From the NCBI RefSeq assembly GCF_019399895.1, contig NC_091889.1:1116001-1180000 (forward strand): a DNA stretch of 64,000 nt, written 5' to 3'. A program made the translations under genes and the position numbers. Below are positions 12,536-24,751 of the stretch, piece by piece. This stretch comes from Cardiocondyla obscurior (lineage: Eukaryota > Arthropoda > Insecta > Hymenoptera > Formicidae). The notes under the pieces are model-generated. The model was given only the letters and a program-made list of their open reading frames with translations. It made no database searches and had not been told where the DNA came from. Positions within the stretch are counted from its first letter, which is position 1. Each line of letters opens with the position of its first letter.

Positions 12536-14659
12536 CTGAAACAAAAAAATTATATTTTATTAGCAAAAATCTAATCTCCGACTCGACAGTCGACGTTGAC
12601 TCTCGCTTGGCACGAACCAAGTCTCGAAACTGATTTTTTATATATAGATAAATATATTTTTTTTAATTTATAAATATAACAAATGCCTAATTTTTGCAAC
12701 TGCTGCTATTCCGCAAGGACAAGTTTCGGCTTCGTGCGTGCCAGGAGACGACTATTTACAATTCTAAGACTTTAGCGTGACTTTCTCCGGCAAAGACGGC
12801 GATTCGCGAAGATCGATCAGTGAAAGCATACGATAATTGATCGCAAACACAAAGAGGCTCGTGAAAGAGATAGTGACGTTCGGAAAAATTGATTCAGCGG
12901 CCTCCACTCGTGACACAACGACTCACGACGTTTCCGGAAACGAAATAATACCCCCGCATACCTGGGCATTCGAGGAGAATATAATCAGGAGCTCTCTCTC
13001 CCTGAACAAATCAATCACCGTGATTGAAATTTATGTATTCACGTGCGTGTAGGGCATCGATTGCCCAAGTATCGATTGGACAACCTCGCGGCTTTGTTAT
13101 TTACATTCGCCAAATCGTATCGACTGCAATTAGCGATGTATACCCGCAGAAACGACTTGTTGGATTTATTAATATCGACGACCTACTCTTTCTCTCTCTT
13201 TCTCTCCAGGACAAGCAACCGATAGAAGATCACGGGCGCGCGTTGCATAAGTTATGATTGCCGATCGATAGAGAGACCGGTATCCTTGCGAAGAGTATAT
13301 ACATACGAGCTGCGAGAATAATTCGACTTGAAATACTCTGAATGCGACAGCGGAGGATAGACGGATTTACGCTTTGACGTTGACGAAGATTATTCTCGCC
13401 GCGGGTAAATAAAAAGTAAGCGCGCGCCGGAGGAATCATTTGCGCTTGTGACTAATGGACGCCGTCGAAATTATCTTATCGCCATCGGACAGGCGTCATT
13501 AATAGACGCCTTCCCGCCGTACATCTCACGAGATCGACAAAGCGATACGGCGCCTTCGTTGGCGCTTTATTATTATAATGTCCCACATATCGCGCGGAAT
13601 ATTCCGCGTTCCGCCGTTTTCAGCTAAAATCGATTCGAGCGTGAACCAGAAGAATGGCGGCGGTCGAGAACGAACGGCGGTGGAGACTCCACGACGTTTT
13701 GGGCAAGCCTGGAAATTAATATCGGGAGCAAAAGCTCCGATAAATCGATTCGGCAAGGAAAAAAAAAAAAAAAATAAGGGAAGCAAACTACAGAAGAGGC
13801 TGAATTCTTGACGAGGCGATGAGAACTCGATCGTGGGGATGATACCCCGGCGTGGGAAAATGGCGGACGACGCCGGTAGAAATAGACGCACGGCATCAAT
13901 TACGAAAAGGGTGACGCGTGTAACCGTACTCCTCCGCGTCGCGGTGGCCACGTTACGGCGTAACTTCGACAACGTTTGAAGTTTCATCGTATAAATAGAA
14001 CCCGGCTTTTCATATATAGACGCGACGCGTGTCCGCTGACGTGGAAATCGGCGGGAAGGTGTGCTGCAGCCCCGCGAGCTCCGTTTTACAGCGTGCTGAG
14101 TCTTTCGCGGTGCGTTTCGCCGAGACCGCTTTTCTTTCACGCGCAAGAAGAACGACAACAACCTGGCATTTCATCAGCCGATTGCTCGAATAGAATAAAA
14201 ATAAAAAAAAAAAGAAAAAAAAAGATAGGAAAACAGCCGCTAATGAAGAAGTTAACAAGATCGAACGGGAGACGTTGTAAAATAAACGCGCCGGAGAAGT
14301 TGCCTGAAGTCAGCTCGATCGTCGGTTGCGTAAACGCTATATAGATAGAAAAGAAAGCAATTGAGTTGTTAATTATTCACGGCGTGTTACACAATTCTTC
14401 CATCATATCACGATGGGCTTAATCGGACGCCGTCACCTCTTTCAATTTTAATAATTAACTCCATTCTTCTATACGCGCGAACATTAATTATTGTTACATA
14501 AAGTCGATATATTTGTCCGACGTGCCACGCTTTGCCGCTCGTTCTTCCACAATGTATTAGCTTCGTCGTTGTTAAATACTTTAAGACAATTATCCCTGAC
14601 GATTCCGAAAGTTCGGTAGGAAAGAGTGACGTAGTTCGACGGCTGGCGTTCACCGGGGG
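12536..14659. other. No gene recognised
   Basis: AT-rich sequence with a short CTTGG...CCAAG inverted repeat near 12610 and a good plus-strand acceptor-like CT tract ending at 13209. After that acceptor all frames close quickly and no donor follows in frame, so I do not call an exon. Confidence 0.4.
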
Positions 14660-15249
14660 TCAAGCGTCGATCGGCGAGCGAGCGCGTATCGGATCCGTAA
14701 CGATCGCCGGTGCAGTGACGCGCCCCGAATTACGCCACAGGGTGAATTTCATAACCGCGCCGGATGAAGGGGTGCAGCGGGGGTTGGGCGCGGCGCAGGG
14801 TGCATCCATCCGGGGGTGCACCGCGCGAGCTTCCGGGTGGAAGAGAGAAACGGACGTCGAGGACGTGGGCGTGGTGTGCGAGGGTGAAAGGCGTGGTTAC
14901 GCGCGATCAATAAAACTACCCCCGTTTCGTCCCTCGTCCCTGCGGACGCGCGGCGTCGCCGATGCAGCTCCGAGCGAAGCGCTGACGAAGGGGAGGCGAG
15001 AGCCGGCGGGGGCGACGTGCCCCCGAAAAGCGACTTAGTTGGAGAAACGGAAAGAGACAAGGTATGACGAAGAGAGAAAGAGAGATAGAGAGGGGGAGGA
15101 AACAAGAGAAAGAGAGAAACAGAGGGAACAGACCCAAAGGATCGTCTAAAGATTCACGGTACCTCGCCGAATGGCATCGATCCCTCCGCCGGTTGCTCCT
15201 CTCACCCTCGCGGACGCGCAACCCTCGTCGAGCAGCCCTCGACCTCATA
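14660..15249 (+). other. GC-rich, CpG-dense segment ending at a strong splice donor; candidate upstream leader exon
   Basis: This 590-bp block is far more GC- and CpG-rich than its flanks and ends on the plus strand at CTCATA followed by GTAAGTACC (GT at 15250), a near-perfect donor. It contains a purine-rich (GAGA) patch near 15065-15125. No long convincing frame reaches the donor. It could be a distal 5' UTR exon of the cholinergic locus 9 kb downstream or of an unrelated transcript. No start site can be assigned. Confidence 0.25.
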
Positions 15250-16346
15250 GTAAGTACCATGGCCTCTGGAATTACGCGGGAGACTTCATTTGCGGCACGC
15301 AACGGTCATGCGACGGACGTTCGCACTAAACGTGAACATTAACAGTCTGGATTTAGAATCCTTTTTATTACGCATTCTTACGTGCTATGAAATGTCTTTT
15401 ACTTAAAGAAAACGAGACCTAAATAAATAGAGACATCACGCACCCTGCAGAAAATTCTGTTATTATAACGTAGGCCCGAATTTCGAGAGAGGTGACGTTA
15501 CCTCTGCTAAGAGTAAGATGTCCTCAAAATTTTCGCGGGTCATGCGAAACTTCTGATCGATAACGGTGTCACGCGAAACGCTACTGTTTAGTCCTTTTGC
15601 GATTTATTTCGTACATGACATGTTCAAAAATAGCGCCGCCATCGATTTTCTTTTCCGCAATCGTGCTCCGGCGTACGAAATTGAGTTCTGACGCAGCGCA
15701 TTGCGTTTCCACGGGCCAATTTCTCATTCGGCACGTAACGTCACGCGAAAATTATTTAACTCTGCTACTCTGGCTCCGCTAATATCGATTCCAATGTAAC
15801 GGATTACCGCAATGCAATTTTTATTTAAGAAACAGGCACGAAAGCCGACGTCGAGAAAGCTTAGTAATTAGAAGATCTTATCCGAGTGTAAGATGTAACT
15901 TCAACGATTCCGCAAATCTTTCGGGAAAAGTGGTGGCAAAGTTCGTCCAGGAATCTACCTCCAACATCTTCTCTAACATCTAAGTTCTTCTCGGTAGCAA
16001 AGACATATGTAATTTCCGCAATATAATTTGAGGTAGACCGCGCATTTTGCATGCATGCCGCGTACGAAACCGCTCGCACAAACGACGACATCAACGGAAT
16101 TACGTAAGAACGTGAATTAATTTCCACGTGTAACATATGCACATAACGGCATGATGTGAAGAGAGGAAAAAAAAAGAAAAAAAACGAAAGCTGTAATTAA
16201 AAGATGCAGGAAGCGGCGCGGTTATTAAAAAAGAATGTATCGAGTACGGTGATATTATTTTTAGTTTCGATTTTTTTTTTTTTTTGCAAGGTGGATTTTG
16301 CAAGAATTCGCTTGAACATTGTTGCGAATCTACTTCCCGGAGACGC

Positions 16347-16347
<1 letters not shown>

Positions 16348-16376
<29 letters not shown>
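16348..16376. repeat. (TC)n microsatellite
   Basis: About 13 near-perfect CT dinucleotides with one interruption near the right end. Confidence 0.9.
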
Positions 16377-16377
<1 letters not shown>

Positions 16378-19300
16378 ACTTATTACAGTGGTAATCGGGA
16401 ACCTTTCGCCAGACGTGACCTTTGCGATCCCCAACGGTACGTTATAACAGTAAAAGTCTAGGTGTCCGCCTTCAAAACGGATCCTCGATGTGCATTCGGC
16501 TGAGTCTAAACCACTTCCGGCTAGCAGTTTCGCTAGCCTTTTGATGCAACTTTCTATAATAATGCTTCCGAAGAATACCGCGTAAGTATCCTCACCTCTA
16601 TTGAACCCGACAAGGGAGTCGCTGACTTTATTGTATTGATACTATTTTAGCGGTTGTATTACGTAAAACATATCATAAAATTTTTTTTTAAAGTGCATAT
16701 ATTCGATCGGCATTCTGCTTTTTTTTTTTTTTTTTCTACATTGTGATGTTTAACTACTGTGGCATCTTTCGTTTACGACGCTTGTGCAACGCGGGCTCCA
16801 GAAACCGAGTCTATAAGATTAAAGTTAATGATTCATTTGGATGGAGCGGCTTTCTCCTACTGTGCCGTCGAATGGAGTACACCGCGCGGTTAATTAGCCG
16901 CGCGTGCTGAAAAAGGTGAGCGAGCAAAGAGGATGATCGTCGCGACGAGTCGCTCGAATTAAATGGGAATATTTCGATGAAGCGCGATTCGTCTTCTTGC
17001 CCTACGTTGAAAAGCTTCGGTGTGACTATCCGCTTTCGGCGAGGTATAAAAGTTCCTAAGCCTCTCGAAGCCCAAAAATGATTTGTCAAAATCCGATCGC
17101 GAGTCATACCTTAATACGTGCCATTTGTTTTCTTTTCAAATACGCCCGGTCCACTTAAGCTCTGAGGTTGCGTCAGCTGGCTTCCTTTCAAAGAAGCTGT
17201 CAGAGTTATCCTTATCCGCGATCACCTTCAAGGGAAGGTCGGCCGCTGAAGGGAACGTTCACCGGAACAAACGTGTCGCTCCCGTAAATCACGCGACAGT
17301 GACGTCGCGCCCGACGTTGACCCACCTGGTCGACCAATGGTTGACCCGGTAGTAACCGAGGGACAAGGCTAACGCGTGCGAACGGAGCCTTGTCATTAAT
17401 AAAAAGTAATTACGCGCACACGTGAGTAACCGAGTCAAGCAAACTTCCGAACGGCGCATATAAACGTTAATCCGCTTCGTCGTCGTTCGAAGTTTCCATC
17501 GCGTCGGCTCTAAATTAATTTCGATATAAAAATTGACATTTATTTTGATACAAGTTCCTGGGCGCAGCTCAACGATTTATAACACCGCTCGCAATTTTCT
17601 GAAATATTACACGCTGCACAATTTGTCTTGGGTAACTACCGGCGGCGCTTGCGTCTTTCTTTTTTTTATTTATAGCGCACTCCGGGGATCTTCGGGGGAT
17701 CGTATCCAAACACGGCTTCTACATTTCAAATAATATCACCCCCCCTGTCCCCGTCAATTCTAGGATCGGATCGTCTCCGGGGAATTACGGCGATCGCGCG
17801 GGCGGACTTCGCAATTCCTTCGCGTTCCATTTTGCTCGGCGGCTCTTTCTTATGTCCCTTACCGCTTCGCCGGTAGCGAGAAATCGATCAGAGCGTCGGC
17901 GCGGGATCACGTTATATTCTTACGCGAAATGTTTTGCATTTGTTTTAAGGCCAGAGCTAATCGATCCCGCGGCAGGCCATGGTCACCGCGATTTACATCG
18001 CGTATACTCTCCCGCGGCTTACAATCTCGGCGAACATCTATGCACCGGTCGCCGTTGTCTTCGCCGGTCTGTCACGGCATTACGCGTTTTACGTTTCGAA
18101 GAGAAATTCTCGCGAGCGCGAAAACAATCTCGGGGGAAAAGAAGAAGGAAGAGGAGAAAAAAATAAAAATCTCAAAGCTTCTTTTCTAAAGACGGTTGTT
18201 ACGGATTTTTAAAGCGCGGTGACGCAACCGCGAGCTATCCACGTGTTCGCCTTTCAATAACGAGCACATTTGGTTCTTTCATCGCGACTTTTATCAGCCG
18301 GACATTGCACTTGTCCTATCTCGCTTTCCCCAGCCTGTCGACGCCTTATCCGTGTCTTGTCGAGCGAGTCCGACTGTTTGCATGGGAGGCTGGTGTTTAC
18401 ACCGCCGACAGACGCACTTACGTAAACGCCATTAAATCGGCTAGTGATTACGATTTCGCGCGGAACGACGAATGCACGGCGACGCGGCGGGTTTCCTTCA
18501 TTGGCGCCGGCGGAACGCGAGAAATGACGTATTTAATTGCCCATGCCAATCGATTTTTCGTGTGCAACAATGCGATTTCAGGCCTCGTCGGGTCTCGTAA
18601 TGCGCCATTCGCCTGTTTGCAATAGCGCCTGTGTATTCTGCTGCTCATTGTGTCATTGTGCAAACCCTGAAGATTTACTAAGCACACCGACGAGCAAAAG
18701 TTCGCGAACGATGTCACTCGATTTAATAAGGATAAAGAAAACAAGTCTTAAAAAATTTTTTTTTCCCCGATCTAACCCCTAGCTGCAAAATTAGATTAAT
18801 TAGATAAATTTCCACTCGGGAGCTTTAAAAGTTTTTGCTTTAATTTGGAAATTTGTATAGAGATGCCTTCGATGGTTACCGAAAACTCATCATCGTTCAA
18901 ATATTTTGTCCAAAAATAATAATAATAAAATATAAGGTCCTAATGATTATAACTAATTTAATATATAATAATAAATGAATATAAAAATAATCAAGCGCAT
19001 TTCAATTCAACCGTAATAATCCGGCCGGATTTAATCCAAGCACGAGTATTCGACGTATAAAAGAGCGAGGAGAACGAGATAAGTGGTAATTTCGCTAATT
19101 TTCGCAGACGCAATGCGCGATGAATGAGAGCCGAGCGCGGAAACGCAGCCGGGTAAAAGCGAGGCCGATCTCCGGAGATTTCAATTCGTGCGAGCGAACT
19201 TCGTTCTTTTCCCCGATTATTCTCTCTGCCGTCTCCCGCTTCCTCTCCTGCTTTCAGCGCTCATCATTCTAAACCAGCCTTTCAATTTATGCAAATCATA

Positions 19301-22255
19301 CTCGCTTCTAGCGGCGGCAATGACGAAATTATGAGAAGGGAGAAGCTCGCGGAGCAGCTAATAAAACACCTGAATATTCATGAATTTATTACAAAAAAAA
19401 GAGAGAAAAAAAAATCTAGTCATTCAAAAATACAGAAAGAATAAAAACTTCGAGAGAACACAAATGCATCTCGAGATGCAAAGGCAGCAAATTCCCGGCA
19501 GGCAAATTATAAATACCCACGTGTGTTAAACAATTTCTAAAAAAGAACTCCTGACTTTTGCGCGCAGATATTATTAATGCAATCCCTGACTCCGTGTCTT
19601 ACAGTTTGTGAACAATGGTCGAGGGCAAACAGGCATTCCGAGTCGCGGAAGCCCGCGAGCGATCCGGCGTTGTTTGAATAGAGAGACTAAAATTACATCG
19701 CGTTGCCGCAGACCTTATTTCGCCGGTAATTTTTTCCTCATTTAGGGCGGGAGTGACCCGCAATCGGGTACGAAGGTTAATATGTACCTGCCACGTTCAG
19801 GAGATCGTTCCCCTTCGCGTGGGGGGACAAAAATAAATTATTGTTCCGGCCCGCGTTCCCGCTCGGGGGTGCCGTCGTTCCCCTTTGTTCCAGCCGGTCC
19901 TCCCCCTTCAGCCCCCTTAACCGTCGCCCCGTTGACGGCGTCTACTTCGTCCGCAACGGCGTACCTAATATAATATTCCAGGCAATTACAGTGTTTGCGG
20001 ATCAAACAGAGGGACCCGTTTCATCCCCGTCCGCGACGCGATGCCCACCCTTCCCGCAGGGGCTGGTATCCCTCCGGTCCTTCTCCTCTTTTCCTTTCGC
20101 GGTGACGGCGGCTCGGTGAGAATGGCGCGAGTGGCGGAGAACGATTTTCCGTCCGCTACTTTTTTTTTAATAGAGCTGCGAGAATGTCGCCGTTCACCGC
20201 GAGATTATTCCCGCCGGAGAGCTTTCTCACTTTAAAACCCATGGATCTTTGAATTTCCATCTTTCCCAGACTCCGTCACTCCCCCTGACTTTACGGTCCT
20301 TCGTACTTTACCGTCCAGCAGTGATTAAATTTATAAACTTATCAATCTCGCTCTCTTTCTTCTTGGAACTACCGGTTCTTAGGAGAAAAATAGTTTATCG
20401 TAACGTCGTCCAATGTACAATAATAACAGAAAGGAAAAAAAATTTATAAAATGTTTAATAACTTTTTAATCTTCCTGATAAATATATTTAACTTTAAAAG
20501 CTCAAAAACTTTTAAGTATTGTATGCAGGATTAATTAAAGAAAAATTTGAAATTTAAAAAGGTAAAACTAATTGGGAGAAGATGTTACTTTTGATATCGC
20601 GATTATTTTCGAGGAAATAAAAAAAAAACAGAAAGCGAAGCGAGTACGAGGACTGAATCATTTTTACCGCGATGAGAAAGGCGTTTTAAAAGAATAGCCG
20701 GACAGAAAGGTGTGATGACAGCTTCTCGAGGGAGCGAGACAGAGAGAGGACAAGATAAATTAGCGGCGTTTTGAAGAGAGGGAAAGTGATGAGAGGCGCG
20801 TTTCCGTCGAAGAAAGAGAAAGAGAGAAAAACGAAGTTTAATGTCTCGCACGTAATTCTCACGCGTAATCGCGCCGGCCTCGCTGTTTTTCTTTCCGCTT
20901 CGGATACCTGAGAGTGCCCTCATCTTCTCTCGTATGCGCGGCAGGTGCGCGAGACTCGCGTTCCAGTTTTTAATCGCGCCTCCGCGGAAACGTCGGCCTG
21001 GACGAGCCGTGCGGACCTATTGCGCGATTTATATTCCCTCTGTTGCGCCCACACTTGGCTACGTCTCCGTCCGCTTGCGCGAATCTTACCTCACTTCAAG
21101 TTCCCATAAGTGTTCCCTCGCGCGTTCGCACGCGGGAGGGAAGTGTAAATTTCGCTCGGCCCCGCTAATAAAGTTTTGGCCCACGAAGGCCGGACATACG
21201 CGACCCCGGAAACTCGGCACGCGGAGAACAAGCCCCGGTAGTGATTTCTCGTGTCACGCACGACGACGAGCGCCGCGAAAAAATTTTAGAGCTTCTCTTT
21301 TCATCAACTCGCGCGGAAAGACGTCTCCTCCTTCGTAAATTCTACCTTTCTTCGAATTCCTTCTGGTTAATATTACTTTTAAAATCTTGCTTTTAAAAAT
21401 TTTATTTTAGCCGAAAGACGGGGAATCCCCGATTGTGCAAACGATCTCGCGCGCCCTTGCCCTACAATGATGAGAAAAGGGGGCGGTATTCGGAATCGAG
21501 GAACACTTAGAGAGACGCCACTTGCACAATACGTGCCCGTCGTGTCGCGCGCGGTTACTGAAATCCGGCAGGATTTTATTTCCTGCGACTCCTTTGTCTC
21601 TCTAACGAGATTTTGCGAGAGATTTGCCGTCCCTCCGACCTCCCCCTGCCTCCCGTTCCCACCGACGACCCGGCCTGCCTGTGAATTCGATCGTACGGAA
21701 CCAAATTACACGGGTCGTTCGCTTGATATTCCGCTCGTCGACTCTTCCTTCATCGGATACTTTCTTCTTCCTCGCCGCCTCCGCGATCACCTCGCGCGGT
21801 CTCCCTTTTCTTTTTTTTATTTCTTTTTTTCTCCTATTTTTTTTTTTCGGTTTTATACCCCGTTCTCCACCAGAAGTATCGCGACGGAACTTTTACGCAA
21901 TTTTGGACGTGACCCGTCACGCATTCACGTACGCGCTCTGCGTAATTACGCGTCGTCTGTACATACGAGACGTTGCAAGGATGCTCGCTAACTTACAACA
22001 CGCCGTTTCCAGCTATCCAAACAGCTGCTCGTTAAAAATACAATAATGACTTGAGTAACACGCGTGAAAATCCCCGACGTCGTACACGGTTACGGTAATT
22101 GATGAACGACCTCTCGAGCGGCAGAAAAGAACATATCTAATCGCTCCCGCGGTCACGCGATTACGAATAATTCATCGGCTATTTACGGTCACCTGGAAAG
22201 CAGGCGTTAGCAATTAGAACCGGAACAGCGAAAAATTAAATTCATTAGCGTAACG

Positions 22256-22278
22256 CGAACGAACGAACGAACGAACGT
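22256..22278. repeat. (CGAA)n tetranucleotide repeat
   Basis: Six consecutive CGAA units. A simple repeat with no gene context. Confidence 0.85.
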
Positions 22279-24036
22279 TTTTCTTCCGAAATAAAATCAA
22301 TTTCTTATTTATTTTAGATATCGTAGCAGTAATCGTGGTACACGTTGAAGATACAATGTGCACGATGCGCTAAATGTTAAAGAAGATCTCTCACAACACG
22401 CCTATTATAATAAAACGTCGGCGGCTGCTTGCGAAACGGGATTCAATTTATTTTTCAATGCAATTTGCATTGCGCAACAGCGGCGGAATGTTAAATAATC
22501 GGTTAGGCAATTCGAGCTGTCACGGGGCCGGCGTTTTGCGGTGTCCCCCGTCTGTCCTGCGCGACGTCACGCGTGCGTCTTGTCGCCGTTCTCACGCCGC
22601 AGAAACGAGCCCAAGCGATCGAGTCGTGACCGCCGATCCCAAGCTGTTCCAATTCGGAAAAGCGGAGCTGTCAGGCAAACGGCGCGTTTCTTCTCGAGCG
22701 GCGGCGAGCCATCGGCGGTACAGATCGGCCGGCTCGGTTTACTTCAGCGGCCGCGTCGATGGATCCCGCACGGCCGCGGAATTGAAGCCGCGGTCGTGCG
22801 AGAGCCGGTGACGGGACCCTCTTGCGCGGTTACGGCAACTCCTACGGTGTCCTCTCTCACGTGGATACGCGAGCAGTGGTAAAAGCAGCCCTGCTGGGTC
22901 AACAGCTGAACTGGCTGATCGATATTTATTCCGGTTCTCAACGAAAAGACACGCGAGCCAGGTATTCGGCGGCGACAAAAATCGAAAGTATGCGCGAGAT
23001 TGAACGCGAAACAAAAATGCAGAAGAATGGCAGATTTTCGACAAGCCGCGCCGCGCTAAAGCGAGAAAAAGTTAATTTACTTCTTAACAAATTTCTTGAT
23101 TGGGTTAATTTTTTTTTCTTTTTTTTTTCTTTTTTTTTAGTTAAATACAGGCGATCGTGGCGCGTAGGGATCTCGAGTGACGTGCTCCTTTTTTGCTCGC
23201 AAGTGAGTTAAAAATATATACTTTGACCTTATCCACGATGATTAAAACCGATCGCATCACGCGGGAAAGTCAAGCGACGAGAGGCTGCGCGAATCCGTTA
23301 CGCAGCTTTGGTCATTTGACTTTTGACCTCCAGCAACCCCTATTCGAGTATTACTGATCTTCAACCCTCTCGCGCGCAGCCACCTGGCTGCCATTGACTT
23401 CCCCGTGTCCTTTTAATGTTTCCCGGTGGTGCAAAAAAGGGAGAGTAATCTTCGACGCGATCAGCACTGACTTTGATTACTTTTCCCTTCTGCGCGATAT
23501 AATAATCGAAGATAATTATTAATTACGTTTAACTTTTCTGATATCAAATATCAACGAGAAAAAAAAAAGAAATTTAATATTGTATTAATTTATTATTACC
23601 CGGCCATGTGTGTCGTTAACACTTTACGACGAGGTCGTTTCGACGAGAGGAAAGAAGCTGCTCCTTTGGGATTTCAATGCTGCAGTTAAGTTAGTCTAAG
23701 GTTAATAGTATCGTTTTATTATAACTATCTATTATTAATTTATTGAGAAATTAATACTATTAGCAGGTGTACTTATCTCGCAAATTATTAATATAAATTC
23801 GGTGAGATTCAACGAGACGCTAAGTGATACGAAATTAATCAACGTTTGCGATGGGACACAGAAACGTCAACTGACACGTAAATTTCCGCCCGCGAATCTA
23901 TTATCGCGGCTGACATCGGGTGACGGCATTTACCGCGGTACCAAAGTGTATTGGAACGCGTCGAGAGGTTGGCAAATGATCGTGGTTTTCTAAGTCGGCG
24001 GAGCAGCAGGTAAAGAGAAGGAGAGTGCGGGTGCCG

Positions 24037-24145
24037 ATGTCTTCTGGAAAACTAAACGCGCCACGGTCGAGCCGCGACTCGAGGCAGAGTCTCGCAATTT
24101 CACCCTTACCCTCGATCGCGCGAGTGCCCAGGGTAGCGGCGGCAG
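24037..24145 (+). CDS. ChAT: Candidate first coding exon of choline acetyltransferase (AUG-start model)
   Basis: An ATG at 24037 opens 36 codons (starting MSSGKLNAPRSSRDSRQSLA) that run into a strong donor, GGCAG then GTGAGC, with GT at 24146-24147. One base of codon 37 is left over. The next recognised ChAT exon (26478) needs exactly one base from upstream, and the join restores a GAC codon, so the phase fits. The segment lies at the start of a GC-rich block typical of a promoter/leader region. A TATAAAT at 23792-23798 could serve as a TATA element. Against it: the ATG context is weak (C at -3, T at +4) and the N-terminal tails of ChAT proteins are poorly conserved, so homology cannot confirm it. 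The exon may be entirely leader if translation starts at the GUG at 26504. Confidence 0.45.
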
Positions 24146-24751
24146 GTGAGCACGCGAGAGGGTTGACGATCCGTCGGTTGAAGAGCCACTGCCCGGGGTG
24201 ACGGGGAAGAGGGTAAAAGAAAAACGAGCGGGGCATATTCGTGAACCCCTTCGAACTCGGAGAGGGATAACTTGGCAGGCGGACAGGCAGGCAGGCAAGC
24301 TAGCCAGCCGGCCAGCCTGTACTCTCCTCGCGCACAGGTGAGGCCGATATCGACCTGACGCCAGAAATACCGCGCAGCATCGACCGTCGTTGTACCTGGT
24401 CCCGCTCTCCTCTGCCCGCGAGCCCTCTTTTCCGCGTTCCTCTCCCTTCGCCGTCCACCCCCGGCGGCCGCGCGACGGAGGGTGCCGTGCAAAGTCGATG
24501 GTGGAGGGTTTGGGGGCTGACGCACGGCCTCGCCGCCGCCAATCCCTGGATCCTGGCGAACCGCGGCTGCGCCCTGCTCTTGCACCCTCCGCGGCGAGAC
24601 CGTCGTCGCCGCCACCGCGAGCGTCACGACGGTTAGAGAGGGCGCCGTGACGACCTGGTGGCGGGGAGGACTCCGAGGGCAGACGTTCCAAAGCCACCCC
24701 GACGGAGAGACACGCCGAGACGCCCCTGTCTTTGGGAGCCCTTCGGTCTTA
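24146..24751 (+). other. GC-rich leader extension with a second strong donor and a small upstream ORF
   Basis: Downstream of the donor at 24146 the GC-rich block continues to a second, near-perfect donor at 24752 (TCTTA then GTAAGTATC). If this donor is used, the frame from ATG 24037 ends at TGA 24199-24201, and a second short frame (ATG 24498 to TGA 24648, 50 codons, rich in R, P and A) lies in the leader. This longer exon would suit an untranslated leader, for example for VAChT, which carries its own ATG. Long minus-strand frames across this block are compositional artefacts. Exon boundaries are inferred from splice motifs only. Confidence 0.35.

Larger units (their letters stand above)
15256..23790. 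other. Upstream of the cholinergic locus; no gene recognised
   Basis: Mixed sequence with GC-rich blocks (19780-20130, 20930-21340, 22500-22890) and AT-rich DNA. Two TATAAAAG strings (17045-17052, 19056-19063) lack a convincing downstream frame. Frames in the GC-rich blocks overlap on both strands and look like compositional artefacts. Some blocks may be enhancers or alternative leader exons of ChAT/VAChT, but the sequence alone does not show it. Confidence 0.4.

Noticed and set aside
17045..19063. TATAAAAG boxes at 17045 and 19056 as promoters
   Set aside because: No credible frame or exon follows at a suitable distance. Such octamers are expected by chance in this composition.
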